Notes under the pieces: model-generated
The model's database searches: none
Seen by the model: only the letters and a program-made list of their open reading frames with translations
Told to the model about the DNA's origin: nothing
Shown here: piece by piece, positions 1 through 5,988 of the stretch
How the letters are laid out: each line of letters opens with the position of its first letter
Position numbering within the stretch: position 1 is the first letter of the stretch
NCBI GenBank assembly: GCA_946539175.1
Contig: CAMNHH010000121.1
Location: forward strand, 1 to 6,325
Origin: an uncultured Clostridia bacterium
Lineage (GTDB): Bacteria; Bacillota; Clostridia; Oscillospirales; Oscillospiraceae
Length of the DNA: 6,325 nt
Direction of reading: 5' to 3'
Program-made: the position numbers and the translations under genes

Positions 1-50
1 AGAGGCCTCTCACGCCTTTAACATCGGTTCGAATCCGGTACGGGTCACCA
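1..50 (+). tRNA. tRNA-Glu (anticodon CUC), 5' end outside window
   Basis: This is the 3' part of a tRNA gene, starting at the anticodon arm. The anticodon stem pairs 2-6 with 14-18 (one G-U pair) around a 7-nt loop at 7-13, with anticodon CTC at 9-11 preceded by the expected T. The T arm pairs 23-27 with 35-39 around the loop TTCGAAT (28-34). The 3' acceptor strand is 40-46, the discriminator is A47, and CCA at 48-50 is genomically encoded. The anticodon reads GAG, hence glutamate; the acceptor end ACGGGTCACCA is also typical of tRNA-Glu in Bacillota. The D arm and 5' acceptor strand lie outside the window, so the gene may be cotranscribed with others to the left. Confidence 0.9.
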
Positions 51-52
51 GA

Positions 53-98
53 GTGGTGTACGCTACAGTATTTGCGCTGTAACGTACATCACTTTTTT
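53..98 (+). terminator. Intrinsic terminator after tRNA-Glu
   Basis: A 16-bp stem pairs 53-68 with 77-92, with one G-U wobble and one C-A mismatch, around an 8-nt loop (69-76). It is followed directly by six T residues (93-98). It begins 3 nt after the tRNA CCA end, so it ends the stable-RNA transcript coming from the left. It also insulates the sigma-factor gene, which must therefore have its own promoter. Confidence 0.92.
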
Positions 99-284
99 CG
101 TCTTTGGTGCTCCTTTGCCAGGCAACAGGCAGGTCCCCGATTGCACGAAAATTTAGAATCGCGGCAAATGCTGCACAGCCACCCGCAGACATCGGAAAAT
201 AAATGAATTTCGCATTTAAGGTTTTACCTTGATTTGTTGTCTTACAGGGTGAAGGCCTTTGATTTCAAGGAAAGGAGGCAGCAC
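99..284. other. Intergenic leader of the sigma-factor unit, promoter not identified
   Basis: This 186-nt stretch lies between the tRNA terminator and the sigma-factor start and should hold its promoter. No convincing sigma-A pair is visible: TAGAAT at 154-159 resembles a -10 box but lacks a -35 box at 16-18 bp. Two short dyads are present: TTGCC-A-GGCAA (115-125) and AAGGT-TTT-ACCTT (218-230). Many ECF sigma factors transcribe their own operon, so a non-standard promoter here is plausible, but none was recognised. Confidence 0.5.
271..278 (+). promoter_or_regulatory. Ribosome binding site that fixes the sigma-factor start
   Basis: AAAGGAGG lies 6 nt before the ATG at 285 and is a near-perfect Shine-Dalgarno sequence. 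It selects ATG 285 over the in-frame codon at 234, which would add 17 residues unlike any sigma-factor N terminus. Confidence 0.85.
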
Positions 285-854
285 ATGGAAGACAGCAGGA
301 TTGTAGAGCTCTACTGGCAAAAGAACAGCGACGCCATTCTGGCATCAGAGGAAAAATACGGAAGCTATTGCCGCGCAATTGCCGAAAACATTCTGCAAAA
401 CCGGGAGGACGCCGAGGAGTGTGTGAACGATACCTGGCTCCAGGCCTGGAACGCCATTCCGCCCCAGCGGCCCCAGTCTTTGAAGCACTTTCTGGCACGG
501 ATCACCCGAAATCTTTCCTTCAACCGCTGGAAATCGAAGTCCGCCGAAAAGCGCGGCGGCCACGAGACAGCCCTTGTGCTGGATGAGCTGGCGGAATGTC
601 TGGAGAGTGAGACCAATGTGGAGAACGAAGTGTTTTTGCGGGAGCTCCGTGCCTGCATCCGCGATTTTGCGGGAAGCCTTCCGGAACGGGAGGGAAACGT
701 CTTTGCCAGGCGGTATTTCTTCCTGGATTCCGTTTCCTCAATTGCCAAGCGCTACGGTATGACGGAAAACAACGTGATGGTTGTGCTGAGCCACACCCGA
801 AAAAAGCTGAAAAAGCGCCTATCCAAGGAGGGATTTTACGATGACGCGAAATGA
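285..854 (+). CDS. ECF-type RNA polymerase sigma factor (sigma-70 family)
   Basis: This 189-residue protein has the two-domain build and length of extracytoplasmic-function sigma factors, which direct RNA polymerase to a small stress or envelope regulon. Region 2 covers roughly residues 5-90. It includes EDAEECVNDTWLQAW (41-55), the helix that normally binds the polymerase clamp, and the -10-recognising segment around 66-84 with RITRNLSFNRWKS. A short acidic linker (about 95-115) leads to region 4 (about 115-180), with LPEREGNVFARRYF before a helix-turn-helix at about 149-179 (SVSSIAKRYGMTENNV) for -35 contact. The start is set by AAAGGAGG at 271-278. The 3' end overlaps the next gene by 14 nt, so the two are very likely translationally coupled and function as sigma and anti-sigma. 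The ECF subgroup, signal and regulon cannot be told from the sequence. Confidence 0.93.
   Translation: MEDSRIVELYWQKNSDAILASEEKYGSYCRAIAENILQNREDAEECVNDTWLQAWNAIPPQRPQSLKHFLARITRNLSFNRWKSKSAEKRGGHETALVLDELAECLESETNVENEVFLRELRACIRDFAGSLPEREGNVFARRYFFLDSVSSIAKRYGMTENNVMVVLSHTRKKLKKRLSKEGFYDDAK
825..831 (+). promoter_or_regulatory. Ribosome binding site of the putative anti-sigma gene, inside the sigma gene
   Basis: AAGGAGG sits 9 nt before ATG 841, within the last codons of the sigma-factor gene. It supports the overlapping start and shows that the second gene is translated from its own strong site on the shared transcript. Confidence 0.82.
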
Positions 855-1740
855 TTTATTCTCCTGCATGGACGCCATGGACGATCAGGTCCTTACGCGG
901 AGCGAAAAGACGGTGAAAACTGAAAACAACCAAAGAAGAGCGCACGGCTGGCGGATCGCCGCTGCTGCCTGCTTCTGCCTGATTGCGGGCTTCGGCGTCT
1001 GGAGCCTGTTCGGCGGTCATACTGCGCCGGCAGATCCGGACGGCGCGGAATCTCATACACCGGTACAGGTGCATCAGGTCCAGGCAGACCCGGCGGTTTA
1101 TGCCGGTTCCGACCTTCGTGCCGCGCTTCAGTCGGAGAACGATATCTATATCATCGACTGGAGGTCCGAGACAGGAGCGGACGGCGCAATCAACTGGTAT
1201 ATCATGGTAGGAGAACCCCAGGACGATTGGGAGCTTGTCGGAACGATCCGATCCGCCGCGGCTTCCAGATGGGAGCTTGGGGAAAACCTGCAGGCAAATC
1301 GCGAGGCATTTATCGGCTGCAGGCTCTACCGGGACCCCGATCTGCCCGGAGAGCTCTGGATGGAGCACGAGGGTCAGTATGAACACTTTCTGTCCGAGAA
1401 GTACCTGTGCGACTGGATTTACCACGACGGAAGACTGTTTCTTTACAGCGATGATTACTATACGCTGGAGAATATCATCCCGCAGAACTACAGCACCGTC
1501 GAGCTTCCGGAAGATGCCAAAGAGTTGGGCAAGCTGCGTTATAACCCGGACAAGCGGCTGCCAGATGCGGAGCTGGAATTGACACACAACGCGGAATGCG
1601 ATAATCACCCTGTCTATTACAGTGAAGCTTTGGACTGTCTGCTGGTGGAGATCCCCAACGGAGCCAGCGGCGGACGCACCGCTTACTGGCGCTTCTATCC
1701 GGTCAGCCCGGAGGCATTTGGGAAGAAGCCGGTGAAATAG
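841..1740 (+). CDS. Putative single-pass membrane anti-sigma factor
   Basis: This 299-residue protein has a short cytoplasmic N terminus (about 1-36), one hydrophobic segment at about 37-58 (GWRIAAAACFCLIAGFGVW), then an extracytoplasmic domain of about 240 residues. The basic residues just before the membrane segment predict N-in topology. There is no HxxxCxxC zinc-binding anti-sigma motif. The N terminus instead has the pattern DLF..MDAMDDQVL with Asp14-Asp15, resembling small ECF-partner proteins I associate with Oscillospirales (G-x-I-D-D near the start, then a basic stretch and one membrane helix). The outer domain is rich in acidic and aromatic residues with no motif I recognise. Its place directly after, and overlapping, an ECF sigma factor is the main reason for the call. 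It would hold the sigma factor at the membrane until its outer domain senses an unknown signal. An unrelated membrane or lipid-exposed sensor protein remains possible. Confidence 0.72.
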   Translation: MTRNDLFSCMDAMDDQVLTRSEKTVKTENNQRRAHGWRIAAAACFCLIAGFGVWSLFGGHTAPADPDGAESHTPVQVHQVQADPAVYAGSDLRAALQSENDIYIIDWRSETGADGAINWYIMVGEPQDDWELVGTIRSAAASRWELGENLQANREAFIGCRLYRDPDLPGELWMEHEGQYEHFLSEKYLCDWIYHDGRLFLYSDDYYTLENIIPQNYSTVELPEDAKELGKLRYNPDKRLPDAELELTHNAECDNHPVYYSEALDCLLVEIPNGASGGRTAYWRFYPVSPEAFGKKPVK

Positions 1741-1830
1741 CTTGCACATGATGATTCCGCCGAGCCGTCGGAGCAGGCTGCCCGGGGCTTGACGGACAAG
1801 GTCCGAAAGGGCGAGATAACCAAACCAGTG

Positions 1831-1869
1831 AAATCCGAGCCTTTTCCGCATGGAAACAGGCTCGGATTT
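1831..1869. terminator. Long hairpin between convergent genes, probable bidirectional terminator
   Basis: A perfect 12-bp stem pairs 1831-1842 with 1858-1869. Inside it is a second 5-bp stem (1843-1847 with 1852-1856) closed by a GCAT loop, with one bulged C at 1857, giving 17 bp in all. It lies about 90 nt after the putative anti-sigma stop codon and 75 nt after the permease stop on the other strand, where a shared terminator would be expected. Neither side has a clean T run: the plus side reads TTTGCTGCTTTG and the minus side CACTGGTTTGG. Intrinsic termination may therefore be weak, or the hairpin may mainly protect 3' ends. Confidence 0.6.
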
Positions 1870-1944
1870 GCTGCTTTGTCAGATTCAATTTCAGGATCGC
1901 AGGCTTTTTCGTTCCGGAATGCCGTTGAGGATTGGGTTCCCCTG

Positions 1945-2853
1945 TCAACCCATCAAAAGCATGCTCCACATTACGGTGGTGGGAATGCTCAGAAGGGTGG
2001 AGACCACCACCAGCTTGGTGGCGTAAAGGGGATTCTGATCGTACTTGTCCGCGATGATGCTGGTGTTGGCGGCCACGGGCATGGCGGCCAGAATCACGCA
2101 GATGTTTCGGGCCGTGCTGCTGACGGGCAGCAGGGAGCAGGCGGCGAAGACCAAGAGCGGCAGGATCACCAGCCGGTGCAGGGAGAACAGCAGGACGCTG
2201 GGATCCAGAAACTGCTTCGGCTCCAGCCGGGCCAGGATCATGCCGATCACCAGCATGCTCATGGCGGTGTTGCAGCCGGAGAGATAGCCCACGGGCTTCA
2301 TGAGCAGCTCCGGCAGCTCCAGCCGCAGCAGCATTCCGACAATGCCCAGCATAACCGCTGCGATGCAGGGGTGGGTCGCTACCTTTTTCGCGGTGTCCTT
2401 CCAATCGTGGGAGCCGCTGAACAGGGCCACGCCGGAGGACCACATGAGGGTCCGCATGGGAATCAGATAGATGTTGGCCAGGGCCAGGCCCTCCAGGCCG
2501 TAGAGCCCCTCCGCCACGGGATTGCCCAGGAAGCCGGCGTTGGAGCAGAGGGCCGCGAAGCGCTTGCATTTCCGCTCCTCCTCCGGGGGCCTGCGGAACA
2601 GCAGGCGTCCGTAGAGGATGCAGAAGACGTGGAACACCAGAGAAATGCCGAAGACCCACAGACCGTCCGCCCGGATCTGATCCAGATCCGCGGTCAGAAA
2701 GGCCTTGAAGATGTTGCAGGGCAGAATCACGTCCACCACCAGATTGGTCATGCTCTTTTGCCCCTGCTGGGTCACGATGTTCAGCTTCCGCACCAGGAAG
2801 CCCACGCCGATCAAAGAAAAGATGGCGAATTGCAGAATCAAGCTTTGTTTCAT
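1945..2853 (-). CDS. AEC-family permease (auxin efflux carrier / Mem_trans superfamily)
   Basis: This 302-residue, strongly hydrophobic protein has about ten predicted membrane segments in two halves joined by a polar stretch near residues 150-160. Family hallmarks include the first helix with SLIGVGFLVRKL (13-24), NLVVDVILPCNIFKAF (37-52), SNAGFLGNPVAEGLYG (104-119) and, in the second half, AMPVAANTSIIADKYDQN (257-274), a glycine/asparagine/proline pattern typical of the bacterial members. Length fits the usual 300-320 residues. Characterised bacterial relatives move malate, malonate and other organic acids, but the substrate here cannot be predicted. The gene stands alone on its strand, converging on the sigma unit and diverging from the acyl-carrier unit. 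Upstream of ATG 2853 the Shine-Dalgarno match is poor (GGGAT at about 2860-2864), so translation may be modest. Confidence 0.93.
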   Translation of the reverse strand: MKQSLILQFAIFSLIGVGFLVRKLNIVTQQGQKSMTNLVVDVILPCNIFKAFLTADLDQIRADGLWVFGISLVFHVFCILYGRLLFRRPPEEERKCKRFAALCSNAGFLGNPVAEGLYGLEGLALANIYLIPMRTLMWSSGVALFSGSHDWKDTAKKVATHPCIAAVMLGIVGMLLRLELPELLMKPVGYLSGCNTAMSMLVIGMILARLEPKQFLDPSVLLFSLHRLVILPLLVFAACSLLPVSSTARNICVILAAMPVAANTSIIADKYDQNPLYATKLVVVSTLLSIPTTVMWSMLLMG

Positions 2854-2900
2854 AGGGTCATCCCGTTTTCTCCGGCGGCCCGCCGCCGTTTACTGCTTTT

Positions 2901-2929
2901 ATTATAGCATAATCCCTTTCCCCAGGCAA
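2901..2929 (-). promoter_or_regulatory. Sigma-A promoter of the AEC permease gene
   Basis: Read on the minus strand, TTGCCT (2929-2924) is followed after exactly 17 bp by a perfect TATAAT (2906-2901), with TGC before it forming an extended -10 (TGnTATAAT). Transcription should start near 2894, giving a leader of about 40 nt before ATG 2853. Confidence 0.85.
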
Positions 2930-2934
2930 GAAGA

Positions 2935-2961
2935 ATTCCCATACTGATTGTATGTTGGAAT
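2935..2961. promoter_or_regulatory. Imperfect dyad between divergent promoters, candidate operator
   Basis: ATTCC-CATAC (2935-2944) is the reverse complement of GTATG-GGAAT (2950-2954 and 2957-2961), apart from two extra T residues at 2955-2956, around a TGATT centre. It lies 5 bp upstream of the permease -35 box and 13 bp upstream of the acyl-carrier -35 box, a position where a regulator could act on both. The repeat is imperfect, and no regulator gene is adjacent. Confidence 0.35.
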
Positions 2962-2974
2962 CAGACATTTCTCC

Positions 2975-3002
2975 TTGACTTTCCAGCGAATTTGCGTACA
3001 AT
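2975..3002 (+). promoter_or_regulatory. Sigma-A promoter of the acyl carrier - MBOAT - SGNH unit
   Basis: TTGACT (2975-2980) and TACAAT (2997-3002) are separated by 16 bp and each differ from consensus at one base. Transcription would start near 3009, about 28 nt before the acyl carrier ATG. A short leader this size leaves no room for a riboswitch. Confidence 0.82.
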
Positions 3003-3036
3003 AGTAGTGTTAAACTGTAGAAAGAGAGGCAGCGTT

Positions 3037-3267
3037 ATGGACGAGCTTCTGGAAATTTTGAACGACATCAATCCCGACGTGGACTATGAGAAAGAAGACA
3101 AGCTGATCGACGGGAAGGTCTACGATTCCTTCAGCATCATCACATTGATCTCCAACATCTCCGACACCTTTGACATCGAGCTGGGGCCGGAGCATCTGAT
3201 CCCCGAGAACTTCAACAGTGCCGCCGCCATGTGGAAGATGATCCAGTCTATCCTGAACGAGGAATAA
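3037..3267 (+). CDS. DltC-like acyl carrier protein
   Basis: This 76-residue acidic, helical protein is the size of DltC and other free-standing acyl carrier proteins. The 4'-phosphopantetheine site is Ser31 in VYDSFSIITLIS, the DSF/DSL signature at the start of helix 2. The later segment FDIELGPEHLIPENFNSAAAMW (about 48-69) matches the DltC-type end, where helix 3 follows a -P-E-(N/D)-F-x-S pattern. It would carry a thioester-linked acyl or aminoacyl group in the cytoplasm. ATG 3037 is chosen because GAGAGG lies 7 nt before it; the frame is open back to a TTG at 2992, but that codon overlaps the -10 box. The gene is first in its unit, 6 nt ahead of the MBOAT gene, which suggests it delivers its cargo to that enzyme. 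The cargo is not known, because no adenylating ligase is encoded in the window. Confidence 0.9.
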   Translation: MDELLEILNDINPDVDYEKEDKLIDGKVYDSFSIITLISNISDTFDIELGPEHLIPENFNSAAAMWKMIQSILNEE

Positions 3268-3273
3268 TTCTCT

Positions 3274-4863
3274 ATGAGCATACTTTCCGTTTCGTTTCTG
3301 CTCTTCGTGCTGGGGCTCTGCGTGCTCTATTTCGCCCTGCCCAAGCGCTTCCAGTGGTGGGTGCTGCTGGCCTTCAGCCTGGCGTTTTACGCCCTGGGCG
3401 GCCTTCTGAACCTGCCCTGGCTGCTGCTGACGGCCTTCTCCACCTGGGGGGCCGCCCGTTACATCCAGTCAAGGGCAGACGCGGAGAAGACCTGGCTCAA
3501 GGAGCACAAGGCCGAGACCACAAAGGAGGAGCGCAGCGCCTACAAGGCCAGGGGCAAGGCTGCTCGCCGTCGGGTGATGGTGCTCTGCCTGCTGCTGAAC
3601 GTCGCAGTGCTCTGCGCCTTCAAGTATATCCACTTCCTGCTGGCCCAGGCCAACGCCCTGGCCGGGATCTTCGGCGGGGCGGTGAAGGACAGCATCCGTT
3701 GGGTGGTGCCCCTGGGCATCTCCTTCTACACCTTCCAGACCGTGGGCTATCTCTGCGACGTGTACTGGGGCAAGGCCAGAGCGGAGCAGAATCCCATGAA
3801 GCTGCTGCTCTTTACCTCCTTCTTCCCCCAGATCACCCAGGGCCCCATCTCCGCCTGGAACGACCTGGCGCCGGAGCTGTTCAGCCCCCACAGCCTGGAC
3901 TACGACCACTTCTCCCTGGGCGCCCAGCGTATGATCTGGGGCTTCTTCAAGAAGATGGTGGTGGCAAACCTGCTGGCGGGCTATGTGCAGAAGGTCTTCG
4001 TCGGCTATCACAGCTACGCGGGCCTTGCCGCCTTCCTGGGAGCCCTGTGCTATGCAGCCCAGATTTATGCGGACTTCTCCGGCTACATGGACATCATGTG
4101 CGGCCTGTGCCAGATCCTGGGGATCCGGCTGACGGAGAACTTTGACCGCCCCTATTTTTCCAAATCCATCGCGGAATACTGGCGCCGCTGGCACATGAGC
4201 CTGGGCACCTGGTTCAAAAATTACGTGTATTATCCCATTGCAATGGCCAAGTGGAACCAGAAGCTGGGCAAGAGCGCCAGAAAGCGCCTGGGCAAGGCCT
4301 TCGGCAATTACCTGCCGGCCACCGTGGCCCTGGTGGCCACCTGGCTGGCCACCGGCCTTTGGCACGGCGCCAGCTGGAGCTACATCGCCTGGGGCGGCAT
4401 AAACGGTCTGTTCATCATTTTCTCCATGTGGATGGAGGGACCCTACGCCAAGTGGAAGCAGACCCTGCGGATCAACGAGAACAGCTGGCTGTGGCGCGCC
4501 TTCCAGGTGGGCCGCACCTTCCTGCTGGTGACCTTCATCAAGGTGCTGCCGGAGGTGGGGACCCTGGGCCAGGGCCTGGGTCTCTGGAAGCGGATTTTCA
4601 CTGCCCTCAGCCTGCCCCGGAGCCTGGGGGAGCTGCTGCCCTTTGTGGACAATTACCGGAACCTCTGCGCCGTGCTGTTTGGTATTTGCCTGATGCTTGC
4701 CGTCAGCCTGCTGCAGCGGCGGGGCTCCGTCCGGGAGCAGCTGCGGCGCAGACTGCCCTACGGGGTCCGAATGGCGATTTTTGTCCTGCTGTTTTTCCTG
4801 ATCATCTATTTTGGCGTGCCGGCATCCGGCGGGCTTGGAGGCTTCCTGTATGCGGAATTTTAA
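3274..4863 (+). CDS. MBOAT-family membrane O-acyltransferase (AlgI/DltB-like)
   Basis: This 529-residue polytopic membrane protein belongs to the MBOAT family, which passes acyl groups from a cytoplasmic donor to or across the membrane. Visible hallmarks are VVPLGISFYTFQTVGYLCDV (144-163), FFPQITQGPI (183-192), IYADFSGYMDI (264-274), EYWRRWHMSLGTWFKNYVYY (301-320) with His307, and GLWHGASWSYIAWGG (361-375) with His364, the presumed catalytic histidine. The 529 residues fit the longer AlgI-type proteins (alginate and other exopolysaccharide O-acetylation) better than DltB at about 400, although the carrier protein next door is DltC-like. A final hydrophobic segment lies at about 498-514. GAGGAA at 3259-3264 precedes ATG 3274, 6 nt after the carrier stop, and the 3' end overlaps the SGNH gene by 14 nt. 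Residue 316 is Asn where many relatives have Asp (usually FRDY). Substrate and acceptor are undetermined. Confidence 0.93.
   Translation: MSILSVSFLLFVLGLCVLYFALPKRFQWWVLLAFSLAFYALGGLLNLPWLLLTAFSTWGAARYIQSRADAEKTWLKEHKAETTKEERSAYKARGKAARRRVMVLCLLLNVAVLCAFKYIHFLLAQANALAGIFGGAVKDSIRWVVPLGISFYTFQTVGYLCDVYWGKARAEQNPMKLLLFTSFFPQITQGPISAWNDLAPELFSPHSLDYDHFSLGAQRMIWGFFKKMVVANLLAGYVQKVFVGYHSYAGLAAFLGALCYAAQIYADFSGYMDIMCGLCQILGIRLTENFDRPYFSKSIAEYWRRWHMSLGTWFKNYVYYPIAMAKWNQKLGKSARKRLGKAFGNYLPATVALVATWLATGLWHGASWSYIAWGGINGLFIIFSMWMEGPYAKWKQTLRINENSWLWRAFQVGRTFLLVTFIKVLPEVGTLGQGLGLWKRIFTALSLPRSLGELLPFVDNYRNLCAVLFGICLMLAVSLLQRRGSVREQLRRRLPYGVRMAIFVLLFFLIIYFGVPASGGLGGFLYAEF
4837..4841 (+). promoter_or_regulatory. 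Ribosome binding site that fixes the SGNH start
   Basis: GGAGG lies 8 nt before ATG 4850, inside the end of the MBOAT gene. It favours this start over an in-frame ATG at 4811, whose extra 13 residues would precede the signal anchor without improving it. Confidence 0.75.
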
Positions 4864-5869
4864 ACGAATCCTGAAAACAGCCGGGATCTTTCTGCTGGCG
4901 GTGGCGGTGATCAGCTTCGGCTTCATGGAGCTGTATTTCCGCAGCCAGCGGGATTCCTTCCAGGACGCTGTGGACCGGGATCGCCTGGCCGGAACGCTGG
5001 ATCTGCTGATTTCCGGTTCCTCCCACGCTTACCGGGACTATGACCCCACGGTGTTGGACCAAATCCTTGGGACGAACAGCTATAACGTCAGCGGCGCTCT
5101 GATGACCATGCAGGGCCGTTACGAGATGCTGAAGCGGGAGCTGGAACGGAACCCGGTGAAGACGGTGATTCTGGATTTGACCTACAATACCATGAGCCGG
5201 AACCGGGCCGCGGAAGGAACGGAGGGAGATCTCTACGTGCTGGCCCGCCTGGGACGGCTGCGGGATCGGATTGATTTCTTTTTCCGGGCGTTTTCTGTGA
5301 CGGAATATCCTGGCGTGTGGTACAAATACTTTTCTGAAGGCGTGGATACGGCCCTGGAGCTGGCGGAGGGCAAAAATGCCGCTGGCAGCGACAGACGGCG
5401 GGGCTATCTGCCCACGGGACCGAGAACGGTTGAGCTGGCGGAGAATTATTCTGAGGTCTATCACAGCAAATCCAACAGCCTGCGGGTGGACCCCTACAAT
5501 GTGAAATACCTGAACCTGATCAGAGCGCTCTGCACACAAAAGGGGATTCGGGTCATTCTGGTGACGGCGCCGGTGTCCGACATCCGCCTGGCAAGCTATG
5601 ACGGGTTTCAGGAGCTCTATGCGTATTACCAGGACATGGCGGCGGATTGGGGAAGTGATTTTTATGACTTCAATCTCTATCGCGGCAAGTCGGAGCTGCT
5701 TCCGGACAGCACGCATTTCTTCGACGATACGCACTTGAATCCGCAGGGCGCGGAGGTCTATTCCAGACTCGTGGCGGAGCTGCTGCTGGACGCAGACGCG
5801 GGGATCGACGTTTCAGACCGCTTTTATGCGACTTACCAGGAGCGGGACGCCGCCCATGGACTCGGCTGA
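4850..5869 (+). CDS. Membrane-anchored SGNH/DltD-like protein, probable acyl-transfer partner of the MBOAT enzyme
   Basis: This 339-residue protein starts with basic residues (MRNFKRILK) and one hydrophobic segment at about 11-30, giving a signal anchor with the rest outside the cell. The outer domain has an SGNH/GDSL-like layout. LLISGSSHAYRDYDP (52-66) places a candidate nucleophile at Ser58 or Ser57. SYNVSGALM (77-85) supplies the block with Asn and Gly, and VKTVILDLTYN (103-113) forms a core strand. FFDDTHLNPQGAEVYSRL (290-307) carries the Asp292-x-x-His295 pair that ends the family. The layout is that of DltD and of the AlgJ/AlgX-type partners of MBOAT enzymes, which work with the acyl group on the outer face. 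It overlaps the MBOAT gene by 14 nt, is the last gene of the unit, and would complete transfer to a cell-envelope glycan or teichoic acid. Esterase rather than transferase activity cannot be excluded. Confidence 0.82.
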   Translation: MRNFKRILKTAGIFLLAVAVISFGFMELYFRSQRDSFQDAVDRDRLAGTLDLLISGSSHAYRDYDPTVLDQILGTNSYNVSGALMTMQGRYEMLKRELERNPVKTVILDLTYNTMSRNRAAEGTEGDLYVLARLGRLRDRIDFFFRAFSVTEYPGVWYKYFSEGVDTALELAEGKNAAGSDRRRGYLPTGPRTVELAENYSEVYHSKSNSLRVDPYNVKYLNLIRALCTQKGIRVILVTAPVSDIRLASYDGFQELYAYYQDMAADWGSDFYDFNLYRGKSELLPDSTHFFDDTHLNPQGAEVYSRLVAELLLDADAGIDVSDRFYATYQERDAAHGLG

Positions 5870-5870
5870 G

Positions 5871-5894
5871 CTGCCGCCCGACGTTGGGCGGCAG
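5871..5894 (+). terminator. GC-rich hairpin directly after the SGNH stop codon
   Basis: A perfect 9-bp GC-rich stem pairs CTGCCGCCC (5871-5879) with GGGCGGCAG (5886-5894) around a 6-nt loop, starting 2 nt after the stop codon. It is followed by A-rich, not T-rich, sequence on the plus strand, so it is not a canonical intrinsic terminator. It may stabilise the 3' end or support factor-dependent termination, and some readthrough into the 5S unit is possible. Confidence 0.5.
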
Positions 5895-5929
5895 ACAGCC
5901 TGAAAAATTGAAAAAAATAAAAAAACTAC

Positions 5930-5957
5930 TTGACTTTTTGAGAATCTGTGCTATAAT
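5930..5957 (+). promoter_or_regulatory. Strong promoter of the 5S rRNA - tRNA-Asn unit
   Basis: TTGACT (5930-5935) and TATAAT (5952-5957) are spaced by 16 bp, with TGC before the -10 making an extended -10 box. An A-rich tract at 5903-5926 sits just upstream of the -35, like the UP elements of rRNA promoters. Transcription should start near 5963-5965, about 25 nt before mature 5S rRNA. Confidence 0.92.
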
Positions 5958-5964
5958 CATATTC

Positions 5965-5978
5965 GCTCCGCAGGGAGC
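5965..5978 (+). other. Leader hairpin of the 5S transcript
   Basis: GCTCC (5965-5969) pairs perfectly with GGAGC (5974-5978) around a GCAG loop. It forms at or next to the predicted transcript 5' end and abuts the precursor stem that begins at 5979. It may shield the 5' end before processing. Confidence 0.5.
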
Positions 5979-5988
5979 ATATGAATCA

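Noticed and set aside
154..159. TAGAAT as the -10 box of a sigma-A promoter for the sigma-factor gene
   Set aside because: No acceptable -35 box lies 16-18 bp upstream, and the nearest TTG-type hexamers give the wrong spacing.
1789..1820. TTGACG ... GATAAC as a promoter after the anti-sigma gene
   Set aside because: The spacing is 20 bp, too long for a sigma-A promoter, and no plus-strand gene follows it.
856..1851. A 331-codon minus-strand open frame opposite the putative anti-sigma gene
   Set aside because: It begins within the intergenic hairpin and has no ribosome site or recognisable domain. The plus-strand gene has a strong ribosome site, coupling to the sigma gene and a clear membrane segment.
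1789..2907. A 372-codon plus-strand open frame opposite the AEC permease
   Set aside because: It starts at a TTG inside an intergenic region, reads as low-complexity Gln/His/Gly-rich protein, and overlaps the well-supported permease and its promoter.
3231..4145. An overlapping plus-strand frame (304 codons) across the acyl carrier and MBOAT genes
   Set aside because: It is an out-of-frame, Arg/Gly/Pro-rich reading of GC-rich coding sequence that would overlap two well-supported genes.
3469..4926. A 485-codon open frame on the minus strand opposite the MBOAT gene
   Set aside because: Its product is rich in Gln, His, Gly and Ala with no domain, membrane segment or ribosome site. The plus-strand MBOAT protein in the same place has all its family motifs. 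It arises from high-GC codon usage on the real strand.
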